DNA from: Chitinophagaceae bacterium
GTDB lineage: Bacteria > Bacteroidota > Bacteroidia > Chitinophagales > Chitinophagaceae
DNA: 64,000 nt
Assembly: GCA_023957155.1 (NCBI GenBank)
Contig: JAMLHK010000013.1
Span: forward strand, 1-64,000
Reading direction: 5' to 3'
Below are positions 52,357 through 60,762 of this stretch, one piece after another. The notes beneath the pieces are model-generated. The model had not been told where the DNA came from. It made no database searches and worked only from the letters and a program-made list of their open reading frames with translations. The position numbers and the translations under genes are program-made. Numbering within the stretch: the first letter of the stretch is position 1; the number at the start of each line of letters is the position of its first letter.

Positions 52357-52415
52357 AGAGTGTATAGTATGATCGAATATATTCAAGGCCTTTCCGGAAC
52401 AGGGAAGGCTTTTTT
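52346..52415 (+). promoter_or_regulatory. Predicted transcription attenuator upstream of asd
   Basis: Two exclusive structures are possible. Terminator: 52388-52395 (GCCTTTCC) with 52402-52409 (GGGAAGGC), loop GGAACA, then TTTTTT (52410-52415). Antiterminator: 52346-52354 (GGAAAGGTT) with 52387-52395 (GGCCTTTCC), seven Watson-Crick and two G-U pairs, which takes up the whole 5' arm of the terminator. A ribosome stalled at the Lys/Thr codons would leave 52346-52354 free; one that reaches the stop at 52354 would cover it. Confidence 0.6.
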
Positions 52416-52455
52416 AGTGTGATATATTTAAACAAAAACCATAAAACAAATCAAA

Positions 52456-53463
52456 ATGAAAGTTGCAGTAGTTGGAGCTACCGGATTAGTAGGCACCAAA
52501 ATGTTACAGGTTCTTTCGGAAAGGAATTTCCCGGTAACAGAATTATTACCTGTTGCTTCGGAAAAGTCTGTTGGAAAAGAAGTTGAATTTAAGGGCAGAA
52601 AATTCAAGGTAGTAAGCGCCGCGGATGCTATCGCAGCTAAACCGGATGTGGCTTTGTTTTCGGCCGGCGGAAGTACTTCACTGGCGTTAGCTCCGCAATT
52701 TGCTGCAGCGGGTATTACCGTTATAGATAACTCTTCTGCCTGGAGGATGGATGCCTCTAAAAAATTAGTTGTACCTGAAATTAATGCTGATGTCTTAACA
52801 AAGGAAGACAAGATTATTGCCAATCCCAATTGCTCAACCATACAGATGGTGGTAGCGCTTAACCCGTTACATAAAAGGTACGGAATTAAAAGGATTATCG
52901 TAAGCACTTACCAGAGTGTTACCGGAACAGGTGTAAAGGCGGTGCAACAAATGATGGGTGAAAGAGAACAGGCGGTTAAAGGAGAAAACGAGGAATACCC
53001 GATGGCATATAAGTACCCGATTGATTTGAATGTTATACCCCAGATTGATGTATTCCTGGATAACGGATATACCAAAGAAGAGATGAAGATGGTGAATGAA
53101 ACCCGTAAAATATTAAGGGACGATAACATCCGGGTAACGGCTACTACGGTCCGTATCCCGGTGATGGGCGGGCACAGTGAAAGTGTGAATATAGAGTTTG
53201 AGCAGGATTTTGATTTGAATGAGATAAAAGAAATACTGGGCAATGCGCCGGGAGTTGTGGTTGTGGATGATCCTGCCAATGCGTTGTATCCTATGCCTAA
53301 GGATGCGCACGAAAAGGATGAAGTGTTTGTGGGAAGATTAAGAAGAGATGAATCGCAACCCAATACCCTTAATATGTGGATTGTTAGCGATAATCTTCGT
53401 AAAGGTGCGGCAACCAATGCCGTACAGATTGCAGAATACCTTGCTGCAGAAAATTTATTGTAG
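52456..53463 (+). CDS. asd: Aspartate-semialdehyde dehydrogenase
   Basis: Asd reduces aspartyl phosphate to aspartate semialdehyde, the branch point to lysine/diaminopimelate, threonine, methionine and isoleucine. The 335-residue protein starts with the NADP site VGATGLVGTKMLQVL and has the catalytic Cys in IIANPNCSTIQMV, the substrate residues in YQSVTGTGVKAVQQM and the His in PVMGGHSESVNIEF. Upstream is an apparent Lys/Thr attenuator. Spacing from the terminator to the ATG is about 40 nt, with an A-rich region rather than a Shine-Dalgarno. Confidence 0.97.
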   Translation: MKVAVVGATGLVGTKMLQVLSERNFPVTELLPVASEKSVGKEVEFKGRKFKVVSAADAIAAKPDVALFSAGGSTSLALAPQFAAAGITVIDNSSAWRMDASKKLVVPEINADVLTKEDKIIANPNCSTIQMVVALNPLHKRYGIKRIIVSTYQSVTGTGVKAVQQMMGEREQAVKGENEEYPMAYKYPIDLNVIPQIDVFLDNGYTKEEMKMVNETRKILRDDNIRVTATTVRIPVMGGHSESVNIEFEQDFDLNEIKEILGNAPGVVVVDDPANALYPMPKDAHEKDEVFVGRLRRDESQPNTLNMWIVSDNLRKGAATNAVQIAEYLAAENLL

Positions 53464-53481
53464 GTTGTATTATAACCCGGT

Positions 53482-54150
53482 TTAATCTTCTATTGCCCGG
53501 TTAAGAAACAGGATCAGGGGATGAAGTGTGTGAAAAGCCTGCACCGTTTGTTGTAGCAGGCTTTTTTTATGCAGGTCCGTGTCACCAATTGCCTGCATGG
53601 CGATCCAGCTTTTTAGCCTGAGGTAGGGAGCTGCAGGGTTATCTTTTGTGTATCCTTTAGGTACGTTAACCAGCGAGATTTCCGGATCATTATCCAGGCA
53701 GCCGTATATGGTTTTAAATTTTTTTGCTGTCAGTATTTTGTTGAACTCGGGTAAACTATAATCAATTTCCTGCCGGATCTTTTGTGTCTCTGCCGGTCCG
53801 GGCATCCAGATACCACCGCCCACAAAGCTGTTACCGGGTTCGAGGTGAAAATAGTAACCGGCAAAAATGGATTTTTTTCCTCCGCGGTTAATGCTGGCCG
53901 CAAAGTTTTTTTTGTAGGGCGTTTTATTTTTACTGAACCGGATGTCCCGGTTGATGCGGAATAAACATGACTTTGCCGTTAAGGGAGCAATGGAGGAATC
54001 GTATTTTCCAAAAGAGTCAATTACATGCTGTATGAAATCTTCAAAATCTTTACGGGCAGTTTCATAATCTTTCCTGTGCAGGTCAAACCAGGTCTTATGG
54101 TTATTTTTTGCCAGGTCTTTAAGGAACCGTACAGTATCAGGTTGTATCAT
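53482..54150 (-). CDS. DUF2461-family protein
   Basis: The 222-residue protein matches DUF2461 (TIGR02453): FLKDLAKNNHKTWFDLHRKD near the start, then CLFRINRDIRFSKNKTPYKK and FAGYYFHLEPGNSFVGGGIW, which are the conserved blocks of this family. Its function is unknown. It ends 18 bp from the convergent asd gene and follows the HNH-like gene by 8 bp, so it is in the same minus-strand run. Confidence 0.9.
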   Translation of the reverse strand: MIQPDTVRFLKDLAKNNHKTWFDLHRKDYETARKDFEDFIQHVIDSFGKYDSSIAPLTAKSCLFRINRDIRFSKNKTPYKKNFAASINRGGKKSIFAGYYFHLEPGNSFVGGGIWMPGPAETQKIRQEIDYSLPEFNKILTAKKFKTIYGCLDNDPEISLVNVPKGYTKDNPAAPYLRLKSWIAMQAIGDTDLHKKSLLQQTVQAFHTLHPLILFLNRAIED

Positions 54151-54158
54151 TTGCTTTA

Positions 54159-54722
54159 TTATTTTACTCTTCGCCAGTTTTCACCGCTTTTAATTCTGTA
54201 TAGTGTCATTTCACTTACCGCATATTTTTTGGCGAGCTGCTTATAGGTAAGCCTGCGTTTGGGATCCGCTATTATTTTTTTAATAGCGCTTACCTGGTTT
54301 GCATTGAGCTTTAGTCCGGAAGACCTGTTGGCCTGGATTTTTTTGTAGGCGATTTTAGCCGGGCTGTTTTGCTGATGCCGGCTAACTTCATCTGATACCA
54401 CCCACTTCAGGTTGGCGGCTTTATTGTCTGTTTTGTTGTGATTGAGGTGAATAACAAAGCGGTGCCTGGGAGATGGCTTTTTACAGAACAGGCGTGCAAT
54501 TTCCCGGTGTATATAGAGTGTGCCTTTGTTGTTTGGCCGGTGCAGGTTCAGGCTCCTGTAGCCTGTAGTCAGCGACCCGCTGAGCAATTGTCCGTCGGCG
54601 TGAAGATCATCGGTATAGCTGGCTATTCTGCCATGGTTTGAAACAGCATATTTTTTCCGAAGCTGCTTCCATCCGGGAAACTGTAATGGCTTCCATGCTT
54701 CTCCGGGCGTTTTTTTTATCAT
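54159..54722 (-). CDS. NUMOD4/HNH-type DNA-binding protein
   Basis: The 187-residue protein begins with a NUMOD4-like motif (GEAWKPLQFPGWKQLRKKYA, then VSNHGRIASY), followed by an HNH-endonuclease-like core (IHREIARLF, FVIHLNHNKTDNKAANLKWV) and a C-terminal helix-turn-helix (LTYKQLAKKYAVSEMTLYRI). Such free-standing proteins resemble phage or intron homing endonucleases. Here the core reads HLNHNKTDN instead of the usual NHIDGNKxNN, so nuclease activity is uncertain. It lies between ligA and the DUF2461 gene. Confidence 0.75.
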   Translation of the reverse strand: MIKKTPGEAWKPLQFPGWKQLRKKYAVSNHGRIASYTDDLHADGQLLSGSLTTGYRSLNLHRPNNKGTLYIHREIARLFCKKPSPRHRFVIHLNHNKTDNKAANLKWVVSDEVSRHQQNSPAKIAYKKIQANRSSGLKLNANQVSAIKKIIADPKRRLTYKQLAKKYAVSEMTLYRIKSGENWRRVK

Positions 54723-54824
54723 AAGGAGATGTTTTTAGGTGTTATAAATGTAATAAATTAGAATGGCTTGGCATATTTATTTTTATTGCCATTCCTTCTG
54801 TTGTGGTCGCCCCTGTATGATCTT

Positions 54825-56933
54825 TTATTTTTCCGGTTCGCCAACCATCTTCAAAAACTCCTCTTCATTAATGATTTTAATTGTAGCAATTTTTTTTGCT
54901 TTTTCCAGCTTTGAACCTGCATCGTCTCCTACCACTAAGTAATTCAGCTTACTGCTTACACCGCTGAGTATGGCGCCCCCGTTTTCTTCTACTATAGATT
55001 CGGCTACATTTCTTTTTAGCTGGTTGAGTGTTCCGGTAAAAAGAAAAGTTTGCCCCGACAGGTTGTTACTGCTATGCAGCTCTTTCTTTTTATTTTTAAG
55101 CTGTAATCCGATATCCTCCAGTTGCTTCAGCATTTGTATATTTTCTGCATTATGGAAAAACTGGTACACGCTCTCCGCAACTTTAGGACCAACATCTTCC
55201 GTTTCCTGGAGCTCTTCTATGGTGAGGGTGGTAAAATCCAGGAGATGCTCTACCCGTTGCGCCAGTGCCTTAGCCGTAGCTTCACCTATATACCGGATCC
55301 CTAATGCGTAAATCAACCGGTGGAGCGGCTGCTTTTTGGATGCTTCAATTGCCAGCTGTAAATTGGTTACACTCTTGTTTCCGAAACCTTCCATTTCCCG
55401 GATTATATCGTATGGGAGATGATAAATGCCGGGGATATCCTTCAGGTAGCCGAGGGTATAAAATTTCCTTACGATGGCATCGCCAAGTCCCCGGATATCC
55501 ATTGCATCTTTACTGTTGAAATGAATGATCCGTTCTACAATCTGTGCCGGGCAGTGATTGCTGTTGTTACATCGCCATATCGCTTCTTCTTCAGGCTTTT
55601 CCAGCGGGTAGCCGCACACAGGGCAGGAAACGGGGAAAAGAATAGGGGTTTCTTCCCCGGTTCTAAGCTCCGGGAATGATTTAACCACTTGCGGGATTAC
55701 ATCACCCGATCGTTCGATCAGAATATGATCGCCTATCCGCAGGTTCTTTTCCCTGATGTATTCTTCATTATGCAGTGAAATACTACCTACGGTAACGCCA
55801 CCCACCAGTACCGGGTCAATTTTTGCAACAGGAGTAACTGCCCCTGTTCTGCCCACCTGAAATTCTACAGCTCTCAGTTTACTGGTTCCCTGCCGGGCCT
55901 TAAATTTATACGCAATTGCCCAACGGGGATGGTGTGTGGTCATACCCAGCTTTTCCTGTACTGCTACTTCGTTTACTTTAATTACCATCCCGTCAATTTC
56001 ATAGGGCAGGGTATCCCGCTGTTTTTCGAATGCTTCGCAATAGGCAATAACCTCGTCTATGCCGGTAAGTACTTTTTTTTCGTTTTCAGGACTTCTGAAA
56101 CCAAGTTCCCACAGCATTTTCAGTGACCCGCTATGTGTTTCCAATGCAGGAGAAGCGTGATGACCCGGTAAAAGCGTTATGTCACTGATATGATACAGGA
56201 ATGCCTCCAGGTTCCTACGGTTTACCTCCCGCGGATCTTTTATGCGAAGTGATCCTGCAGCAGCATTGCGCGGGTTGGCCAGCCTGTTTTCACCTTTTTC
56301 CTCCAGCAAGTCGTTATAGGCTTTAAAATGATCTTTGTTCATCAGCACTTCTCCGCGTATTTCAATTTGCTGTATGCCGTAGGCTGAAAAATTTGCCGAC
56401 AGGGGCACCGACCTGATCTGCCGGATATTGGTGGTGATATCATCTCCTACCACTCCGTCACCACGAGTGGCGCCACGAACCAGCAGGTCGTTTTCGTATA
56501 TCAGTGAAATACTGGCGCCATCAAACTTAGGCTCAACACAATATGCAATCACCGGGAGTCCGCTCAGTTCCTTAGCCTTACGGTCGAAGTCGGCCAGGTC
56601 GGGTGCATTATAAGAATTATCCAGGGAGAGCATCGGGACAAGGTGCTGTACTTTCGGAAAGTCTTTTATAAGTCCTTTACTTACCCGTTGGGTGGGAGAG
56701 TCGGCGGTTATAAGCCCGGGTTGCTGCTGTTCTATCTTTTCCAGCGCCTTATACAGCCGGTCATATTCGGCGTCAGCGATTAACGGGTCATTTAATATAT
56801 AATACCGGTACTCGTGAAAACGCAATACCTGGCGAAGCAGGTTAACGGGGGCTGCTTCAATATGCTCATCGGAATCGTTTAAAAAAGACAGGGTTTGCTG
56901 CTGTAAATGTTGCGTTTGTTCTTTGTTGTACAT
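54825..56933 (-). CDS. ligA: NAD-dependent DNA ligase
   Basis: LigA seals nicks during replication and repair. The 702-residue protein has all domains: N-terminal Ia (HEYRYYILNDPLIADAEYDR), adenylation domain with the active Lys in CVEPKFDGASISLIY, OB-fold, the Cys4 zinc finger (CPVCGYPLEKPEEEAIWRCN, then CPAQIVER), HhH repeats and a C-terminal BRCT domain (LSGQTFLFTGTLNQLKRN). The length is slightly above the usual 670 residues. No consensus promoter is obvious upstream. Confidence 0.97.
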   Translation of the reverse strand: MYNKEQTQHLQQQTLSFLNDSDEHIEAAPVNLLRQVLRFHEYRYYILNDPLIADAEYDRLYKALEKIEQQQPGLITADSPTQRVSKGLIKDFPKVQHLVPMLSLDNSYNAPDLADFDRKAKELSGLPVIAYCVEPKFDGASISLIYENDLLVRGATRGDGVVGDDITTNIRQIRSVPLSANFSAYGIQQIEIRGEVLMNKDHFKAYNDLLEEKGENRLANPRNAAAGSLRIKDPREVNRRNLEAFLYHISDITLLPGHHASPALETHSGSLKMLWELGFRSPENEKKVLTGIDEVIAYCEAFEKQRDTLPYEIDGMVIKVNEVAVQEKLGMTTHHPRWAIAYKFKARQGTSKLRAVEFQVGRTGAVTPVAKIDPVLVGGVTVGSISLHNEEYIREKNLRIGDHILIERSGDVIPQVVKSFPELRTGEETPILFPVSCPVCGYPLEKPEEEAIWRCNNSNHCPAQIVERIIHFNSKDAMDIRGLGDAIVRKFYTLGYLKDIPGIYHLPYDIIREMEGFGNKSVTNLQLAIEASKKQPLHRLIYALGIRYIGEATAKALAQRVEHLLDFTTLTIEELQETEDVGPKVAESVYQFFHNAENIQMLKQLEDIGLQLKNKKKELHSSNNLSGQTFLFTGTLNQLKRNVAESIVEENGGAILSGVSSKLNYLVVGDDAGSKLEKAKKIATIKIINEEEFLKMVGEPEK

Positions 56934-57023
56934 GGTGAACTTTTCTGGTGTAAAAGTAGGTTAAAGCAGGAGAAGCGATACGGAAAGGAGGCTAATAATA
57001 TGATTACCTTCCGGAAGGATTCC

Positions 57024-57734
57024 TCAGATGGTAAACTTATACCCTACACCCCTGATAGAGTGGATATAGCGTGGGTTACGGCTGTCTTCTTCAAAGTATT
57101 TTCTGAAGCTCAGTATAAAATTGTCTACGGTGCGGGTAGTGGGATATACATTATAACCCCAAACGGCCTGTAATATCTTTTCCCGGGTAACCACATCATT
57201 TTTATTTTCTATCAGCAATTTCAGCAGCATGGTTTCTTTCCGGCTTAGCTCTATGTTTTCCCCGCGGTAATTAACGGCGGTCTGGGCTTTAAAGTCTATG
57301 CTGTTTTTCCCAAACCGGTATTGATCCCCGATAGATTCTTTTTCCTGGATACGTTTGTTTTTATTGATCAGTTTTTTTATTCGTAATAAAAGCTCTTCCA
57401 GGTTAAAGGGCTTGGTAATATAATCATCGGCTCCTTTTTTGAGTCCCAGCACTTTTTCCGCGCTGCTGCTTTTTGCGCTTACAATCAAAATCGGCGTATC
57501 GTTATTATTGAGCCGTACATGCTCAGTAACGCTGATGCCGTCAATTTCAGGCAGCATCACATCCATGATGATGAGGTCAAAATATTCTTCGCTTATACAT
57601 TTCAACGCCTGGGCGCCGTCTCCGGCGCAGGTCACTTCGTACCCTTCCATCGCTAAATTAAGCTTAAGGGCTTCCTGGAGATTTTCTTCATCTTCAACCA
57701 GTAAAATATATCCCTGTTCTGTGGCTTTGCTCAT
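57024..57734 (-). CDS. OmpR-family response regulator
   Basis: The 236-residue protein has a receiver domain (about 1-122) with the acidic pair in VEDEENLQ, phospho-acceptor Asp in FDLIIMDVMLPEIDG and Lys in DDYITKPFNLEELL, and a winged-helix DNA-binding domain (about 140-236) ending RYIHSIRGVGYKFTI. I chose the ATG at 57734; it overlaps the stop of the kinase gene as ATGA, so the two are translationally coupled. Target genes are not known. Confidence 0.95.
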   Translation of the reverse strand: MSKATEQGYILLVEDEENLQEALKLNLAMEGYEVTCAGDGAQALKCISEEYFDLIIMDVMLPEIDGISVTEHVRLNNNDTPILIVSAKSSSAEKVLGLKKGADDYITKPFNLEELLLRIKKLINKNKRIQEKESIGDQYRFGKNSIDFKAQTAVNYRGENIELSRKETMLLKLLIENKNDVVTREKILQAVWGYNVYPTTRTVDNFILSFRKYFEEDSRNPRYIHSIRGVGYKFTI

Positions 57735-58723
57735 GAGGCATCTTCCGTTATGGGTAATGATATGGCAAAAATACACCCGGAAGGGATATTATCCTTCACG
57801 GTTATGCTTCCATTGTGATCTTTAATAATTTTTTTGGTGAGGTATAGCCCGATCCCGGTACCTTTCGTTTTACGGGTATTTTCATCGCCTGCCCGGTAAA
57901 ATTTTTCAAATATTTTTTTCTTCTCATCATTGGCTATCCCTTTTCCCTGGTCTTTTACCCGTAATACGGCTACACCATCGGCCTGGCGCAGGTGAATAAC
58001 AACAGCCTGCTGCTTACCTGAATATTTTATAGCGTTTTCAATGAGGTTATTAATTGCTAACTGGAGCAGCAGACCGTCTCCTTTTATATAGATACCCGGT
58101 TCAATAACTTCTTCAATGAGCTGGTGAGGGAATCGTGTTTTAAAATAAGCGGCGCTTGTCCCGGCCAGTTCACCCAGGTTGATCAACTCTTTGCCGGGCT
58201 TATAATTCCCCGCATCTATCTGGGAGGCCAGCAGAATGTTATTGCAAAGGTCATTAAGCCGGTTTGTTTCCTGGAGAGTATTGTGCAGGAGCTTTTCCTG
58301 TTGCGCTTCCTCCAGCTTTCTTTTAAGCAGGGTTTCGATATTCAGCTTTGTAACGGCAATGGGTGTTTTTAACTCGTGTGTAATAGCCATCATAAAGTTC
58401 TGCTGCTGTATGTTAAGCCTTATCTGTCGCCGGGTTGCCCGGTAAACGAATACTGCCCCGATCAGGATCAGCAGCATAAACGTGGACCCTTCACCGGTGT
58501 ATTGGGCGATTTTCCTTTTCTCTTCATTCTGAATTTCTGCTACTTTGAGATGGTAGTCAGGCGTGTCTTTTTTCAGCTGCAGCAGCTTGTATTCCGACAT
58601 CTGTGTGCTTTGCCTCACTAAGGAAAGAAACCAGAATATCAGGGCGGTAGTAATATAGGTAAGCAGGAACCAGTAAACGATGGTGATTACGGTGAGTCTT
58701 TTTCTTTTGTAGAGGCTGGCCAT
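57731..58723 (-). CDS. Sensor histidine kinase
   Basis: The 330-residue kinase has two transmembrane helices (about 10-33 and 78-98), enclosing a small periplasmic domain of ~45 residues, and the kinase core: H-box FMMAITHELKTPIAVTKLNI, N-box INNLIENAIKYSGKQ, G1 VKDQGKGIANDEK, F-box IFEKFYRAGD and G2 TGIGLYLTKKII. It has no HAMP or PAS domain. It starts within the stop codon of gldH (TAATG), so gldH, kinase and regulator form one coupled unit. Confidence 0.95.
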   Translation of the reverse strand: MASLYKRKRLTVITIVYWFLLTYITTALIFWFLSLVRQSTQMSEYKLLQLKKDTPDYHLKVAEIQNEEKRKIAQYTGEGSTFMLLILIGAVFVYRATRRQIRLNIQQQNFMMAITHELKTPIAVTKLNIETLLKRKLEEAQQEKLLHNTLQETNRLNDLCNNILLASQIDAGNYKPGKELINLGELAGTSAAYFKTRFPHQLIEEVIEPGIYIKGDGLLLQLAINNLIENAIKYSGKQQAVVIHLRQADGVAVLRVKDQGKGIANDEKKKIFEKFYRAGDENTRKTKGTGIGLYLTKKIIKDHNGSITVKDNIPSGCIFAISLPITEDAS

Positions 58724-59220
58724 TACCGGTTCGCTTTTTCAACACGGATACCTGCATTCATAATATGCTTCAACGGGTTTTCGCGCATGATCTGTTCAAG
58801 CGTAAAGGTACATTGTCCCGGGTTTTTAAACCGGTAGGGTTGTGGTGTGATCAGTTTTCTTACTTCGTAAATGTCGTCCATACCTGTACCTATCCACCCT
58901 TTATTGTTGTCTGCAAGCAGGATGTCTACCCTTTGCCGCCTGGCGGTGTCGCCGGGAAGCGTAAAGTTAACGTTTAGCCAGATATTATTATAATTATAAG
59001 CGTGGGTATGCCGGAGCGTTACATAGATATTATAAAGCGCAGCCGTGTCGCTGATATTAAATGCGATAGCAGGCTGAAAAGAGCGGTCCCATTCCTGTTG
59101 GGGGATAGTAACGTTCTTTTCAAAAACATCAACGGTTTTACACGCTATACCTCCCAGTATCATACCGCCGGTCAGTATGGCAAAGAGAACTGCCGAACCC
59201 GTTTTTCTTTTCAAGTGCAT
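58723..59220 (-). CDS. gldH: Gliding-motility lipoprotein GldH
   Basis: The 165-residue protein has a lipoprotein signal (AILTGGMILGGIACKTVDVF, lipobox Cys about residue 27) and the GldH pattern: FEKNVTIPQQEWDRSFQPAI, FNISDTAALYNIYVTLRHTH, YNNIWLNVNFTLPG and the C-terminal LEQIMRENPLKHIMNAGIRV. GldH is needed for gliding and chitin use in Flavobacterium. Here the stop overlaps the start of a histidine kinase gene by one base, and yicC lies 11 bp upstream. Confidence 0.88.
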   Translation of the reverse strand: MHLKRKTGSAVLFAILTGGMILGGIACKTVDVFEKNVTIPQQEWDRSFQPAIAFNISDTAALYNIYVTLRHTHAYNYNNIWLNVNFTLPGDTARRQRVDILLADNNKGWIGTGMDDIYEVRKLITPQPYRFKNPGQCTFTLEQIMRENPLKHIMNAGIRVEKANR

Positions 59221-59231
59221 ATATTTTTTAC

Positions 59232-60107
59232 TTACAAAACATTTAGAACCTGTTCTTTTGCCTTTTCCAGTTCATCTTTCATAAGCACCACGCATTTTTG
59301 TATAGTGGCATCGTACGCTTTGGCTCCCGTAGTATTGATCTCCCTTCCTATCTCCTGTAAAATAAAAGAAAGTTTTTTTCCTTTGGCTTCGCCTTTTTCC
59401 TGCAGTAAAGCCTGAAAATAATCACAGTGATTTTTCAATCGTACCTGTTCTTCGCTGATATCAATCTTTTCAATATAATAGATCATTTCCTGCTCCAGGC
59501 GGTTACTGTCGAAATTATCTTTTCCCACATTATCTTCCAGCAGCTTTTTCAGCCCTTCCCGGATCTTTTGCTGCCGCAACGGTTCCAGCGCAATCACTTC
59601 TTTTTGAAGTGTCCTGATATTATCAATACGCAGGGTAAGGTCTTTTTCCAGCACATCACCTTCATTTACCCGGTGCGCATTGATATGCTGAATAGCATTA
59701 AGCAGGATTTCCCGGAAGCCTCTCCAGTCTTCTTCCTCCAGTACTTCCGTAGAGGGTACCACCACTTCAGGCAATTTGAGCAGGGAGCTCAGGATAGAAC
59801 CGGTATCGAGATTCAGGTCGTTAGCCAGTTCAGCCAGCGACTGGTAATACGCTTTTGCCAGTTCGGAGTTGATGACAACGGGTTTGGCTGCGCCATTTTG
59901 TTTTAGCGTAATGGAACAGTCAACACTTCCCCTGAGCAGGTGCTCGGAGAGCATATTTCTTATATCAAATTCATAGGGGCGAAGTAAAGAAGGCATTTTA
60001 AGCGAAAGCTCAAGCTGTTTCCCGTTCAGGGACTTGATCTCTACTAAAAAAGCATTTTTCCCGATGGTTTGTTCAGCGCGTCCAAATCCGGTCATTGACT
60101 TTAGCAT
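59232..60107 (-). CDS. yicC: YicC-family endoribonuclease
   Basis: The 291-residue protein matches YicC/YloC: MLKSMTGFGRAEQTIGKNAF at the start, VEIKSLNGKQLELSLKMPSL and LRPYEFDIRNMLSEHLLRGS, and the C-terminal DUF1732 block KGKKLSFILQEIGREINTTG with KDELEKAKEQVLN. Members are RNA endonucleases that in E. coli affect the small RNA RyhB. I take the ATG at 60107 (MLKSMTGFG); the eight upstream residues are not typical. In other bacteria yicC is often beside gmk, but here gmk is 10 kb away. Confidence 0.93.
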   Translation of the reverse strand: MLKSMTGFGRAEQTIGKNAFLVEIKSLNGKQLELSLKMPSLLRPYEFDIRNMLSEHLLRGSVDCSITLKQNGAAKPVVINSELAKAYYQSLAELANDLNLDTGSILSSLLKLPEVVVPSTEVLEEEDWRGFREILLNAIQHINAHRVNEGDVLEKDLTLRIDNIRTLQKEVIALEPLRQQKIREGLKKLLEDNVGKDNFDSNRLEQEMIYYIEKIDISEEQVRLKNHCDYFQALLQEKGEAKGKKLSFILQEIGREINTTGAKAYDATIQKCVVLMKDELEKAKEQVLNVL

Positions 60108-60137
60108 ATCTCCGATAAGTTTGGAAGGCAAGGTAAT

Positions 60138-60728
60138 TTATTTTCCGAAGAGTTGATGATAGATCGTTTGGTGCGACAAAGATTTGATATCTCCGGGCTG
60201 CATACCTTTTATGTCTGTGCCTTCAATACGATAACGAATTAACCGGAGTACGGGGAAGCCGGTGTAAGCCAGCATCTTTCGTACCTGCCGGTTCTTTCCT
60301 TCTGTAAGAATAAGTTTTATCCATGATGTAGGAATATTTTTACGGAAGCGTATCGGCGGGTTGCGATCGGGTATCCCGGAAGGTTCATTCCAAATCCGGG
60401 CCCGGCAGGGCCGCGTGTGATACGGTTTCCTGTTGACCTGGATGGGCACACCCGTTATAAGCTCCTGTATGGTCTTATCGGTTATCAGTCCTTCGCATTG
60501 TGCCAGGTATTCCCGTTCGTGTATAAATTTCGGATGCAGTAAACGATGGTTTAAAGAAGTATCGTTCGTTAAAATAAGAAGTCCTTCGCTATCATAGTCC
60601 AGCCTTCCAACGGGGTAAACATCTTTTTCAACGGAGAAAATATCTTTCAGGCATGGTTTATTATCTGCAGAAGTGAACTGTGATAACACCTGGTATGGTT
60701 TGTAAATAATGTAGTATTTATACTGCAT
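60138..60728 (-). CDS. rRNA pseudouridine synthase (RluE-like, no S4 domain)
   Basis: The 196-residue protein has the RsuA/RluB/E/F catalytic core with the active-site Asp in YPVGRLDYDSEGLLILTND, then FIHEREYLAQCEGLITD and ILTEGKNRQVRKMLAYTGFP. The absence of an N-terminal S4 domain and its short length point to the RluE type (U2457 of 23S rRNA in E. coli). I chose the ATG at 60728; the longer frame to 60767 would run through a terminator hairpin. It is the first gene of the minus-strand run towards ligA. Confidence 0.92.
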   Translation of the reverse strand: MQYKYYIIYKPYQVLSQFTSADNKPCLKDIFSVEKDVYPVGRLDYDSEGLLILTNDTSLNHRLLHPKFIHEREYLAQCEGLITDKTIQELITGVPIQVNRKPYHTRPCRARIWNEPSGIPDRNPPIRFRKNIPTSWIKLILTEGKNRQVRKMLAYTGFPVLRLIRYRIEGTDIKGMQPGDIKSLSHQTIYHQLFGK

Positions 60729-60735
60729 GGCAAAT

Positions 60736-60762
60736 AAAAAAGCCTCCCGTTTTGCGGGAGAC
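60736..60762 (-). terminator. Intrinsic terminator 8 nt upstream of the pseudouridine synthase
   Basis: On the minus strand, GTCTCCCG (60762-60755) pairs with CGGGAGGC (60749-60742), one G-U, loop CAAAA, followed by six U (60741-60736). No minus-strand gene lies upstream, so it ends either a short RNA or a leader of the gene it precedes. Confidence 0.75.
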
